Shown here piece after piece: positions 27,279 to 35,876 of a DNA stretch of 64,000 nt (position 1 is the first letter of the stretch; each line of letters begins with the position of its first letter). The stretch lies in the NCBI GenBank assembly GCA_009911035.1, contig QXWO01000001.1:62001-126000 (forward strand), read 5' to 3'. The notes beneath the pieces were generated by a model that searched no databases, was not told where the DNA came from, and saw only the letters and a list, made by a program, of their open reading frames with translations. The translations under genes were made by a program, and so were the position numbers. Source of the DNA: Lachnospiraceae bacterium. GTDB taxonomy: Bacteria > Bacillota > Clostridia > Lachnospirales > Lachnospiraceae.

Positions 27279-27761
27279 TTGAAACTGAAAAAAATTTATA
27301 CGGTAGCTGCAGTTATCCTTTTGCTTGCATTATATATTGCGATATTCTGCTTTTCAGGGGAGGACGGAGAGCGTTCTTCGGAACTAAGCAAAAGAGTGAC
27401 AGATGCGCTGCTTAACTTTTACTATCGGATCACCGCAGGAGATGGGGAATATGGGCCCGTGGTTTTCGTTTATGAAGCTGGTCCACTGGAAGGAATCATC
27501 AGAAAAGCAGCCCACTTTTTGGAATATCTGTGTATGGGACTTTTATCCTACAGTCTTGTGGTAGTTTGGTATGGGACCAGGTGGAAAGGATGCCTTTTGG
27601 TTCTGGTGCAGATTTTTTTTTCTGCAGGGCTGGATGAATTCCACCAGTATTTTGTTCCGGGAAGATGCGCTTCCTTCCGGGATGTACTGATTGATACGGC
27701 GGGAGGCAGTGTGGGGATTTTACTGATACTGGCGTGGGTTCTTATCAAACAACTTAAATGA
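27279..27761 (+). CDS. VanZ-like membrane protein
   Basis: 160 aa with four hydrophobic segments. FSGEDGERSSELSKRV, KAAHFLEYLCMGLL and GLDEFHQYFVPGRCASFRDVLIDTAGG are the VanZ-like signature (E-H-Q and D-x-x-x-N/D positions). VanZ confers low-level teicoplanin resistance in enterococci, but most genomic homologues have no known role. Appears to start with TTG at 27279, 12 bases after AAGGAG; no ATG fits. Third gene of the aminopeptidase-queA operon. Confidence 0.8.
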   Translation: MKLKKIYTVAAVILLLALYIAIFCFSGEDGERSSELSKRVTDALLNFYYRITAGDGEYGPVVFVYEAGPLEGIIRKAAHFLEYLCMGLLSYSLVVVWYGTRWKGCLLVLVQIFFSAGLDEFHQYFVPGRCASFRDVLIDTAGGSVGILLILAWVLIKQLK

Positions 27762-27764
27762 CAC

Positions 27765-27793
27765 TTGACTTTCGCACTTTAAAGTGCTATATT
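27765..27793 (+). promoter_or_regulatory. aroF promoter with a palindromic spacer
   Basis: TTGACT (27765-27770), 17-base spacer, TATATT (27788-27793). The spacer contains the perfect 14-bp palindrome GCACTTT/AAAGTGC at 27774-27787, placed so that a bound repressor would block RNA polymerase. A likely operator for control of aromatic amino acid synthesis. Confidence 0.82.
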
Positions 27794-27833
27794 ATTGAGT
27801 CGGAGACAAAGAGTTGCGAAAGGAGCTGCACAA

Positions 27834-28853
27834 ATGATCATTGTAATGAAACCAAAGGCATCGGAGCAGAGTATCCGTGCTGTTACCCAATATATTGAGG
27901 AGAATGGACTGCAGGTTCATCTTTCCAAAGGTGAGGAAGTCACCATCATCGGCATGGTGGGAGACAAGTCCAAGCTTTCTACAGAAAATCTGGTTATTTT
28001 TAAGGATGTTGACCGGATTGTCCCTGTAACCGAAAGCTATAAGCTTGCCAATAAAAAGTTTCATCCCCAGCCCACGGCTGTGAAGGTGGGGAATACCAGT
28101 ATCGGCCCCGGTAATCTTACGATTATGGCCGGTCCATGTGCTGTGGAAACTGAAAAGCAGCTTCTTCTGATTGCGGAGGCAGTAAAAAAGGCAGGGGCCA
28201 CCATATTAAGGGGCGGCGCTTATAAACCCCGCACTTCCCCCTATTCTTTTCAGGGGCTTGAGGAGGAGGGCCTTCGGTATATGCAGGAGGCAAAGACGGC
28301 TACAGGTCTTTCAACAATCTGCGAGGTGGTCAGCTTGGAAGCCATTGAAGCCGCCGTTAAATACGTGGATATGATTCAGATCGGCGCCCGCAATATGCAG
28401 AATTTCATTCTGCTGAAAGAAGCCGGGCAGTCGGGGCTTCCTGTGCTCTTAAAAAGAGGACTTTCCGCAACAATCGACGAATGGCTTAACGCTGCCGAAT
28501 ACATTATTGCCGAGGGCAATCCCAACGTGGTGCTCTGCGAGAGGGGGATACGGACCTTTGAAACAGCTACCAGAAATACGCTGGATTTAAGTGCGGTTCC
28601 GGTTCTGCGGTCAAGGACCCACCTTCCCATCATTGTGGATCCGTCCCATTCCACGGGTTCCTACAAATATGTAGCGCCCATGGCAAAGGCGGCGGTTGCC
28701 TGCGATGCTGACGGGCTGATGATCGAAGTGCACAACGACCCGGCACACGCGCTCTCAGACGGCCCCCAGTCCCTTACCTTTGAGAAATTTGCTGTACTGA
28801 CCGGTGAACTGAAGCCTTTCTGCCAGCTTATGGGCAGACGTTTTGGCGATTAA
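27834..28853 (+). CDS. aroF: DAHP synthase (3-deoxy-7-phosphoheptulonate synthase), ferredoxin-like-domain type
   Basis: 339 aa. First step of the shikimate pathway, joining PEP and erythrose 4-phosphate. An N-terminal ferredoxin-like regulatory domain (about 1-70, MIIVMKPKASEQS) precedes the class I-beta barrel with MAGPCAVET, RGGAYKPRTSPYSFQG and IVDPSHSTGSYK. In related enzymes this N-terminal domain gives feedback inhibition by Tyr or Phe. The ATG at 27834 follows AAGGAG. The operon partner is tyrA, 12 bases downstream. Confidence 0.95.
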   Translation: MIIVMKPKASEQSIRAVTQYIEENGLQVHLSKGEEVTIIGMVGDKSKLSTENLVIFKDVDRIVPVTESYKLANKKFHPQPTAVKVGNTSIGPGNLTIMAGPCAVETEKQLLLIAEAVKKAGATILRGGAYKPRTSPYSFQGLEEEGLRYMQEAKTATGLSTICEVVSLEAIEAAVKYVDMIQIGARNMQNFILLKEAGQSGLPVLLKRGLSATIDEWLNAAEYIIAEGNPNVVLCERGIRTFETATRNTLDLSAVPVLRSRTHLPIIVDPSHSTGSYKYVAPMAKAAVACDADGLMIEVHNDPAHALSDGPQSLTFEKFAVLTGELKPFCQLMGRRFGD

Positions 28854-28865
28854 CAGGAGATAACC

Positions 28866-29960
28866 ATGCAAGATGATTTTACCTGCGGCTTTATTGGCCT
28901 TGGACTGATTGGCGGCTCGATTGCCAGGGCAATGCGCCTGCATCACCCGGCCTGCCGCATGATGGCATACGACATAAATAAGGACGCTTTGGAACTGGCA
29001 GCCAGGGAAGGGGTCATCGACCTTCCTCTTTCTTCTATATCCAAAGAGTTTGGTGACTGTGATTATATCTTTTTGTGCGCTCCGGTATCCGAAAATGACA
29101 ATAATCTGGTACAATTGAAAAAATATATTTCTCCCCGTTGTCTGCTCACCGATGCAGGAAGCGTCAAGGGAGATATTCACAGGCATATTGAAGAAGCAGG
29201 GCTTGGCGGGCAGTTTATCGGCGGCCATCCCATGGCAGGGAGTGAGCGTACCGGCTACATTAACTCCAAGGCTCTGCTTTTGGAAAACGCATACTATATT
29301 CTGACCCCCTGTGAAGGGATTCCCGGCAACACCATTGCGGCGTTTCGGGAGCTGGTTGCTTCTCTGGGGGCCTTACCGCTGGTTCTGGACTACAGCCGGC
29401 ATGATTACATTACTGCGGCTATAAGCCATCTTCCTCATGTAATAGCGTCTTCACTGGTCAATCTGATTAAAAATTCCGATGAAGAGGATGGTCTTATGAA
29501 GCTGATTGCAGCAGGGGGATTTAAGGATATTACTAGGATTGCTTCTTCATCCCCTGTTATGTGGCAGCAGATATGCCTCACCAACGGCAGCAATATTTCC
29601 CGGCTTTTAGATGACTATATCCAATCCCTGAATCAGATCAGGGAAAGCATTCATATGGCCCGGGCGGAAGAACTCTACCAGTTCTTTAACGATGCCAGAG
29701 ACTACCGGGATTCCTTTATTGATGCCTCCAGCGGTCCTATCAAAAAATCTTTCTCCATACGGATCGACATTGCCGACGAACCGGGGGCTCTTGCCGCGAT
29801 TGCCACTATACTGGCACTGCACCAGATCAGTATCAAAAATATCGGCATCGTCCATAACAGGGAGCAGACGGACGGTGTATTGGCCGTAGAATTTTATCAG
29901 GAAGAAAGTATTAAAAAGGCCAGTGAAATTTTACAGTCCAAAGGTTATGCCATACACTGA
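28866..29960 (+). CDS. tyrA: Prephenate dehydrogenase with ACT domain
   Basis: 364 aa. Oxidises prephenate to 4-hydroxyphenylpyruvate on the way to tyrosine. The Rossmann motif GLGLIGGSIARAM is at residues 10-22. FIGGHPMAGSERTGY contains the catalytic His region, and the C-terminal 70 residues form an ACT domain (SIRIDIADEPGALAAIATIL) that normally binds tyrosine for feedback inhibition. ACAGGAG precedes the ATG. Co-transcribed with aroF under the palindromic promoter at 27765. Confidence 0.95.
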   Translation: MQDDFTCGFIGLGLIGGSIARAMRLHHPACRMMAYDINKDALELAAREGVIDLPLSSISKEFGDCDYIFLCAPVSENDNNLVQLKKYISPRCLLTDAGSVKGDIHRHIEEAGLGGQFIGGHPMAGSERTGYINSKALLLENAYYILTPCEGIPGNTIAAFRELVASLGALPLVLDYSRHDYITAAISHLPHVIASSLVNLIKNSDEEDGLMKLIAAGGFKDITRIASSSPVMWQQICLTNGSNISRLLDDYIQSLNQIRESIHMARAEELYQFFNDARDYRDSFIDASSGPIKKSFSIRIDIADEPGALAAIATILALHQISIKNIGIVHNREQTDGVLAVEFYQEESIKKASEILQSKGYAIH

Positions 29961-30021
29961 ACAGCTATTGGCCGTCCATTTCTGAATCCTTACCCGGATT
30001 GCGAAAAATGCACGATTTTAC

Positions 30022-30050
30022 TTGTATAAATCCCAAATATTTAGTAAAAT
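30022..30050 (+). promoter_or_regulatory. Sigma-A promoter of the EF-G-like gene
   Basis: TTGTAT (30022-30027), 17-base spacer, TAAAAT (30045-30050), about 80 bases before the ATG at 30139. Confidence 0.75.
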
Positions 30051-30138
30051 ATACACATGGGCATTTCATGACTGTAATGATTTTGTACACAGATATATGG
30101 CGCAATGCCTAAAAATGCGGAAAAGTGGAGGAAGTTAT

Positions 30139-32229
30139 ATGAATATTTACACAACTGACAAGATTAGAAACGTAGCTTTGCTGGGGCACGGCGGGTGTGG
30201 AAAGACAAGTCTGGCAGAAGCTATGGCATATTTGTCAGGTATTACCTCAAGATTAGGAAAAGTAGACGATGGGAATACTGTCAGTGACTTCGGCAAGGAA
30301 GAGCAGAAGAGAAAAATATCTATCAGTACTTCCGTTATTCCTATTGAGTGGGAAGGATATAAGATTAACGTACTGGATGCCCCCGGTTTCTTTGATTTTA
30401 CAGGGGAAGTGGAAGAGGCGATCAGCGCGGCAGGAGCGGCTATTATCGTAGTAAACGGCAAGTCCGGTGTGGAAGTAGGCACACAGAAAGCTTGGGAAAT
30501 GTGCGAGAAGTACAAACTGCCCAGAATGATTTATGTCAGCAATATGGATGTGGACAACGCTTCTTTCAGACAGGTGGTTGAGGATATGACGGAGATGTTC
30601 GGGAAGAAGATGGCTCCGTTCCACCTTCCTATCCGTGAGAACGAAAAGTTTGTAGGATATGTCAATGTCATCACCGAAACAGGGAACAGATGGCAGGGCA
30701 AGGAAGTTGTGGAATGTGAAGTGCCCGAATACAATAAGGCCAATCTCCAGTTATGCCGCGATACCCTTATGGAAGCGGTGGCAGAGACCAGCGAGGAGAT
30801 GATGGAGCGCTATTTCAGCGGAGAGACTTTCTCAGAGGCGGAAGTAAGGGCGGCTATGCGGACAAATGTATGTGACGGAAGCATTGTCCCCATGACCATG
30901 GGCTCCAATATATTATGCCAGGGAATTTATACCCTGTTAGATGATATCATCAAATACTTCCCCAGCCCTGAAAACAGGGAAGTGGCAGGCATTAACATGA
31001 AGACCAATGAGATTTACCATGCTGACTATGATTTTGCAAAGGCAAAATCCGCTTATATCTGGAAGACCATCGTAGATCCCTTTATTGGCAAATACTCCCT
31101 CATCAAAGTAAATTCCGGCGTTCTTAAGACCGACGATGTGATTTACAATGTGGACAGAGATATTGAAGAAAAAATCGGCAAGATTTATGTGATGCAGGGA
31201 AATAAACCTGTAGAGGTCAAAGAGCTTCATGCAGGGGATATCGGCGCTCTTGCCAAGCTCACGGCGGCAAGGACCGGGAACAGCTTATCCACCAAGGCTA
31301 CTACTATTAAATTTGGCAAGTGGGAAATGCCAAGACCTTATACATACATGAGATATAATCCGAAGAATAAGGGAGATGTTGATAAGATTTCCCAGGCACT
31401 CCAGAAGATATCCCATGAAGACCTGACCATGAAATATGTGAATGATTCCGAGAACAGGCAGATGCTTCTTTATGGTATGGGTGACCTGCATCTGGAAGTG
31501 ATTGCCAGCAAGCTTCTCAATGAATACAAGGTTGAAATTGAGCTTACCAAGCCTAAGGTTGCTTTCCGGGAGACAATCAAGAAAAATTCCGATGTGGAGT
31601 ATAAATATAAGAAACAGTCCGGCGGGCACGGACAGTACGGCCATGTCAAGATGAAATTCGAGCCTTCGGGAAATCTGGAAGAGACTTATGTATTTGAACA
31701 GATGGTAGTAGGCGGCGCGGTTCCCAAGAACTATTTCCCGGCAGTGGAAAAGGGAATTCAGGAATCTGTGCTGAAAGGACCTCTGGCGGCTTATCCGGTA
31801 GTAGGCGTTAAGGCTGTCTTGTATGATGGTTCCTATCATCCGGTAGATTCTTCGGAAATGGCATTTAAGATGGCTACCATCCAGGCATTTAAAAAAGGCT
31901 TTATGGAGGCACATCCTGTTCTGCTGGAGCCTATTGTATCCCTGAAGGTGACAGTGCCTGACAGTTACACAGGGGATGTCATGGGTGATTTGAATAAGAG
32001 AAGGGGCAGGGTTCTGGGAATGAATCCGGCACCCGGCGGCAAACAGGTAATTGAAGCGGATGTGCCTATGATGGGGCTTACAGGATATTGTACAGATCTC
32101 CGTTCCATGACAGGCGGACGGGGTGAATATGAATATGAATTCTCACGTTATGAGCAGGCGCCTTCCGACGTTCAGGAAAAGGAAGTTGCTGCAAGGGCGG
32201 CCAAGTTAGCGGACGGATCAGACGAATAA
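30139..32229 (+). CDS. EF-G-like translation GTPase (EF-G2 type)
   Basis: 696 aa with the full EF-G domain order: GTPase (1 to about 270), beta barrel II, III, domain IV (QSGGHGQYGHVKM) and C-terminal domain V. The GTPase motifs depart from true EF-G: the P-loop is GHGGCGKT, the switch II motif is DAPGFFDF with Phe in place of the catalytic His of DTPGH, and the guanine motif is SNMD rather than NKMD. This places it among accessory EF-G-like factors of unknown role rather than the housekeeping fusA. ATG 30139 follows GGAGGA; the longer open frame from 30022 contains the promoter. Confidence 0.88.
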   Translation: MNIYTTDKIRNVALLGHGGCGKTSLAEAMAYLSGITSRLGKVDDGNTVSDFGKEEQKRKISISTSVIPIEWEGYKINVLDAPGFFDFTGEVEEAISAAGAAIIVVNGKSGVEVGTQKAWEMCEKYKLPRMIYVSNMDVDNASFRQVVEDMTEMFGKKMAPFHLPIRENEKFVGYVNVITETGNRWQGKEVVECEVPEYNKANLQLCRDTLMEAVAETSEEMMERYFSGETFSEAEVRAAMRTNVCDGSIVPMTMGSNILCQGIYTLLDDIIKYFPSPENREVAGINMKTNEIYHADYDFAKAKSAYIWKTIVDPFIGKYSLIKVNSGVLKTDDVIYNVDRDIEEKIGKIYVMQGNKPVEVKELHAGDIGALAKLTAARTGNSLSTKATTIKFGKWEMPRPYTYMRYNPKNKGDVDKISQALQKISHEDLTMKYVNDSENRQMLLYGMGDLHLEVIASKLLNEYKVEIELTKPKVAFRETIKKNSDVEYKYKKQSGGHGQYGHVKMKFEPSGNLEETYVFEQMVVGGAVPKNYFPAVEKGIQESVLKGPLAAYPVVGVKAVLYDGSYHPVDSSEMAFKMATIQAFKKGFMEAHPVLLEPIVSLKVTVPDSYTGDVMGDLNKRRGRVLGMNPAPGGKQVIEADVPMMGLTGYCTDLRSMTGGRGEYEYEFSRYEQAPSDVQEKEVAARAAKLADGSDE

Positions 32230-32341
32230 TGTTGATACCTGCGGGTAACGAGCCGGACAGCCGTACCTGCCGCGGAGGTGTTGGCTTTTTAGAGGAAGGT
32301 AAATAACAGTCCGGAAAGTTAGTGAAAGATATCTGGACAGT

Positions 32342-32376
32342 AACAGGATGCTGTATGGGGGATACAGCATCCTGTT
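32342..32376 (+). terminator. Hairpin 3' of the EF-G-like gene
   Basis: AACAGGATGCTGTAT, five G, ATACAGCATCCTGTT: a perfect 15-bp stem. The downstream T-tract is poor (GTATTACAATAAACC). ACAATAAACC at 32381 resembles the start of the 37-bp repeat, and GCGGAGAAGCGTTTGTT at 32558-32574 its end, so decayed units may be present. The rest of the 525-base gap holds only the next promoter. Confidence 0.65.
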
Positions 32377-32695
32377 GTATTACAATAAACCATTTCAGGT
32401 AACGAATAAGAGCCGGCTTGACGACTGGTCTTTGATGGAGCAGGAAGGAATGAACAGCAGCGCTGCAGACAGGGTTGCCATTTCGAAGGAAATCCATGTA
32501 GAGTAAGTGGGCATAAATTTTTAAGGTATATGATATTTAAATGGATTAGGTATTAAAGCGGAGAAGCGTTTGTTGGAGGAAAACCAATAAGCGTTTTTCT
32601 GTTTTAAAGGTAACAATACATTTTCATTTTCTGTCAGTCTGCTCTCTGATTGAAATATATTTATTCTTAAAGTTTGTTTTTTATAGTGCCAAACC

Positions 32696-32724
32696 TTGAT
32701 AGCAGATTGAAGGTAAAGTACAAT
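32696..32724 (+). promoter_or_regulatory. Sigma-A promoter of the LytTR regulator gene
   Basis: TTGATA (32696-32701), 17-base spacer, TACAAT (32719-32724), 30 bases before the ATG. Confidence 0.75.
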
Positions 32725-32754
32725 AGAAACGATATTGTTTAAAGGAGCGATAGT

Positions 32755-33483
32755 ATGTACAGAGTCGGAATATGTGATGATGATAAAATTCTGTGTTCCT
32801 TACTGGAGGAACAGATTCAAGGGCTGTCGGCAGAATTTTTAGTAAAATTTGAAATAGAGGTATGGTATAGTGGAGAGAGTTTGGAGTGTGATTTGAAAAA
32901 AGGTGTTGAATTGGATATCCTTTTTCTTGATATTGAATTATTGCAGAAAAATGGGATTGAAATAGCTGCTTTTATCCGTGACGAGATGGAGGATACAGAC
33001 ACCCATATCGTCTTTATTTCCTCAAAGCAGGGTTACGCGATGGAACTTTTCAAAATGCAGCCGCTGGAATTTCTTGTGAAGCCAATTTCCGCCGTACGTC
33101 TAAAAGAAGTGTTTGAAAGAAGCATGAAAAGGAAAAAGTATGTGGAAAGCTGCTTCGAATATCAAAGAGGAAGCCGGATTTTTCGTGTGTCGGTTAAGGA
33201 AATATTATATTTCATGAGTATGGATAAAAAGATTTTGATGATAAAAAAAGATGGACAGGAGGAATTTTACGGGAAACTGAAAAATGTCATGGAGCAGCTT
33301 CCGGCAGGATTTCTGATGATACATCAGTCCTATGTGATACATCAGGAATATGTGAGTGAGTATTCCTACGAAAGCATAAAAATGATAAATGGTGATGTCC
33401 TGAGTGTCAGCAAACCATATAGGAAAGAAGCCAGGGCAAAAATCAAGCTGTATTTGAAGGAAAAGATGTACAATGTATTATAA
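32755..33483 (+). CDS. LytTR-family response regulator (AgrA/ComE type)
   Basis: 242 aa. A receiver domain (1 to about 120) has the acidic pair CDDD near residue 7, phospho-acceptor Asp in LDILFLDIELLQKNG and a Lys in FLVKP. The LytTR DNA-binding domain (about 140-240) includes ILYFMSMDKKILMI and FLMIHQSYVIH. Such regulators normally work with an AgrC-like sensor kinase controlling peptide or bacteriocin export. GGAGCGA precedes the ATG. Its last 11 bases overlap the kinase-like remnant that follows. Confidence 0.92.
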   Translation: MYRVGICDDDKILCSLLEEQIQGLSAEFLVKFEIEVWYSGESLECDLKKGVELDILFLDIELLQKNGIEIAAFIRDEMEDTDTHIVFISSKQGYAMELFKMQPLEFLVKPISAVRLKEVFERSMKRKKYVESCFEYQRGSRIFRVSVKEILYFMSMDKKILMIKKDGQEEFYGKLKNVMEQLPAGFLMIHQSYVIHQEYVSEYSYESIKMINGDVLSVSKPYRKEARAKIKLYLKEKMYNVL

Positions 33484-33727
33484 AATGGGATATGAATTGA
33501 TGGTGGTTTTGATAGTGGGGATTTTTCATACGGCGTTATTGAAAAAGGTTCTGGATACTTTTTTGCCTGTAGGGGATAAGAGCAGACTGATATGGAAAAT
33601 TACCGCAGAATATCTTTCACAGAGGGAAAAAGAATTAAGTGAAATGGCTGAAGAGGATAAGCCGTGCGAAGGAAATTCTTCTGGAGAAAATGGCAGTATT
33701 GGACATTGCAGAAATACATATGGGTAA
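33473..33727 (+). pseudogene. Truncated sensor-kinase-like N-terminus
   Basis: 84 codons starting in overlap with the LytTR gene, as in agr-type operons. One hydrophobic helix (LMVVLIVGIFHTALLKKV) and a short segment remain, then the sequence becomes low in similarity to anything and stops. No DHp or ATPase domain follows. Read as the 5' stump of an AgrC-like kinase left after a deletion; a small genuine membrane peptide cannot be excluded. Confidence 0.5.
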
Positions 33728-33858
33728 AGGATGTGTGGAATATTCTTTTAGGGTTAAAGAAAGAAGGAAAAACCATCATTCTTGCCAGCCATAATAAAGA
33801 GGATATAGAGGGTTTGTGTGATACGGTATATGAGATGGAACATGGAAGACTGGTATAA
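33727..33858 (+). pseudogene. 3' remnant of an ABC-transporter ATPase
   Basis: About 43 codons encode GLKKEGKTIILASHNKEDIEG and TVYEMEHGRLV, the post-Walker-B H-loop region and end of a BcrA-type ABC ATPase. All upstream ATPase motifs are absent. Together with the kinase stump it marks a deletion that joined two genes of a former regulator/ABC export locus. Confidence 0.65.
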
Positions 33859-33953
33859 TGGAATATGCCGCGCGCGGCTCATCATAAATGACATTTCCCA
33901 ATACGACGGTTTTGTATCTCCGCAATTATAAAAAGACACCGGGCAACTATTTA

Positions 33954-34064
33954 GATATGAGACAGTTTGCAAAATGTGGCGGCGTTTGTTATAATAAATC
34001 AATTCGCGAAGTGTGGCGGCGTTTGTTACAATAAGCCGGTTAGCGAAGCGTGACGGCGTTTGTT
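33954..34064 (+). repeat. 37-bp dispersed repeat, locus D (three tandem units)
   Basis: Forward units at 33954-33990 (5' half degenerate), 33991-34027 and 34028-34064, phased at exactly 37 bases. They lie between the ABC-ATPase remnant and the unknown membrane-protein gene. Confidence 0.86.
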
Positions 34065-34148
34065 GGGCTGAACAGAATAGAAAAATTTGTGCAGGTGGAT
34101 TTGTGCTTGCATCCGGATTTACGGGTGGAGCGGAAATGGAGGATTTTG

Positions 34149-35795
34149 ATGGGGAAAAAGAAAATTATGAGAAATATATTGATTGTACTGGCGGGGATTG
34201 CGGCCCTATGCATTTATTATTATATCACAATTCCGGCAATCAATATTCACTCTACGGGAACCTGGGGGGCAATGCTGTTACTGATCGTTGTTCTGCTTCT
34301 GGCTTCTGTGTTTAAGCAGTTGAAGGGAGGCAGGCAGACAAATGTGGAAGGGGTGCCGGTCTTCCGGTTCAGTCTAAAGGAAAGCAGTCTGCTTACCAAG
34401 ATACTTGTAATTGTGCTTGCCGCGCTGTGTATCGTGTATGTAGCCGGTTCCCTTTTGTCATCCCCCTTTTTCAATGCGGCCAAATACCAGAAACTGCTTA
34501 CGGCCAGTGAGAGAGAGTTTACCGATGACATCAGGGAAGCGGATTATAAGACGATTCCTTTGCTGGACAAGGATTCGGCCTCCCTTTTGGGAAACAGGAA
34601 AATGGGCAGTATGGTGGACATGGTTTCCCAATTTGAGGTATCGGGTGATTATACACAGATAAATTATAGGGGCAAGCCTGTGCGTGTAACTCCCCTGACC
34701 TATGCAAGCCCCATCAAGTGGCTGACCAACCAGAAAAACGGCATACCGGCATATATTCTTATTGACATGACTACCCAGAATACGGAATGTGTGAAGCTGG
34801 AGGAGGGTATCCGCTATTCCAAGGGGGAATATTTTAACAGGAATCTGTATAGGCATCTGCGCTTTAAATTTCCTACCTACATTTTTGATGATCAGATCTT
34901 CTTTGAGATAGACGAGGAAGGGACGCCTTACTGGGTGTGCCCGGTCAAGAAGTTTAATATCGGGCTTTTTGGCGGGCAGACGGTGGGGAGAGTGGTGTTG
35001 TGCAATGCCCAGACCGGGGAGTGCATTGATTATCCGGTGGAGGATGTGCCTGCCTGGGTTGACAAGGTTTACTCTGCGGAACTGCTGATAAATCTTTATG
35101 ATTATTCGGGAATTTTAAAGCATGGATTCTGGAACTCTGTTCTGGGACAGAAGGACTGTCTCCAGTCTACCAACGGTTATAATTATATTGCGCTGGAGGA
35201 TGATGTGTGGGTGTACACAGGGGTCACCAGTGTCAGCGGCGACCAGTCCAATGTAGGATTTGTGCTGATGAACCAGAGAACCATGGAGACACGTTCTTAC
35301 AAGGTGGAGGGAGCCATTGAAGATTCGGCCATGTCCTCTGCGGAAGGTCAGGTTCAGAACCTTGGCTACCGGGCAACCTTCCCCCTGCTTTTAAATATTG
35401 CAGATGAACCGACCTATTTTATGGCCCTTAAGGACGGTGGCGGTCTGGTAAAGAAATATGCCATGGTGAATGTCCAGAAATACCAGTGGGTGGCAATCGG
35501 GGACACTGTACAGGAATGCGAGCGGAATTATACGGAACTTTTAAACACCAACGGTATTGTGAGCACTTCCGTTGACCAGAAGACCGTTACAGGCAGAATA
35601 GAAAGTATTTCTCCTGTGGTACTGGAAGGAAACACCCATTATTATGTCTGTCTGGAGAATCAGAGCGATATTTTTGACATCAATATGACGGATACTTCCC
35701 TGATAAAAATTGTCAGATTCCAGATTGGGGACACAATCACGCTGGAGTATCAGGAGGGATATGGATTAAATGAGGTAAAAGCCCTCAAACCTTGA
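34149..35795 (+). CDS. Conserved membrane protein of unknown function
   Basis: 548 aa, not recognised. Three hydrophobic segments lie near the N-terminus (about residues 6-25, 33-53 and 75-98), followed by about 440 residues, probably extracytoplasmic. The soluble part contains KMGSMVDMVSQFEVSG, YVCPVKK-like YWVCPVKKFNIG, and a C-terminal small beta domain (GRIESISPVVLEGNTHYYV ... FQIGDTITL) that resembles an OB fold. The start at 34149 follows GGAGG; the longer frame from 34050 begins inside a repeat unit and is rejected. The last codons overlap the leuS promoter. Confidence 0.8.
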   Translation: MGKKKIMRNILIVLAGIAALCIYYYITIPAINIHSTGTWGAMLLLIVVLLLASVFKQLKGGRQTNVEGVPVFRFSLKESSLLTKILVIVLAALCIVYVAGSLLSSPFFNAAKYQKLLTASEREFTDDIREADYKTIPLLDKDSASLLGNRKMGSMVDMVSQFEVSGDYTQINYRGKPVRVTPLTYASPIKWLTNQKNGIPAYILIDMTTQNTECVKLEEGIRYSKGEYFNRNLYRHLRFKFPTYIFDDQIFFEIDEEGTPYWVCPVKKFNIGLFGGQTVGRVVLCNAQTGECIDYPVEDVPAWVDKVYSAELLINLYDYSGILKHGFWNSVLGQKDCLQSTNGYNYIALEDDVWVYTGVTSVSGDQSNVGFVLMNQRTMETRSYKVEGAIEDSAMSSAEGQVQNLGYRATFPLLLNIADEPTYFMALKDGGGLVKKYAMVNVQKYQWVAIGDTVQECERNYTELLNTNGIVSTSVDQKTVTGRIESISPVVLEGNTHYYVCLENQSDIFDINMTDTSLIKIVRFQIGDTITLEYQEGYGLNEVKALKP

Positions 35796-35820
35796 CATTT
35801 TTGCATAATATAGGTAAAAT
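35792..35820 (+). promoter_or_regulatory. Sigma-A promoter of leuS
   Basis: TTGACA (35792-35797), 17-base spacer, TAAAAT (35815-35820). The leader to the ATG at 35877 is too short for a T-box. Confidence 0.88.
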
Positions 35821-35876
35821 TATTCTGGTTTGAGAGCCACAGATGAGAAGCTTGCCGCTTCGGAATGGAGGAAACA

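Noticed and set aside
31285-31914. 209-codon open frame on the minus strand
   Set aside because: It lies opposite conserved domains of the EF-G-like gene and has no ribosome site or family match.
32230-32754. Additional full repeat units in the EF-G/LytTR gap
   Set aside because: Only half-unit resemblances (32381 and 32558) are seen; too degenerate to call.
34013-34315. Open frame reading MAAFVTISRLAKRDGVC... and similar frames at 51453-51698 and 13002-13211 (minus)
   Set aside because: These frames start inside 37-bp repeat units; their likeness to each other reflects the DNA repeat, not a protein family, and none has a ribosome site or known domain.
35821-35876. T-box leader for leuS
   Set aside because: The distance from promoter to start codon is only about 50 bases and no T-box sequence is present.
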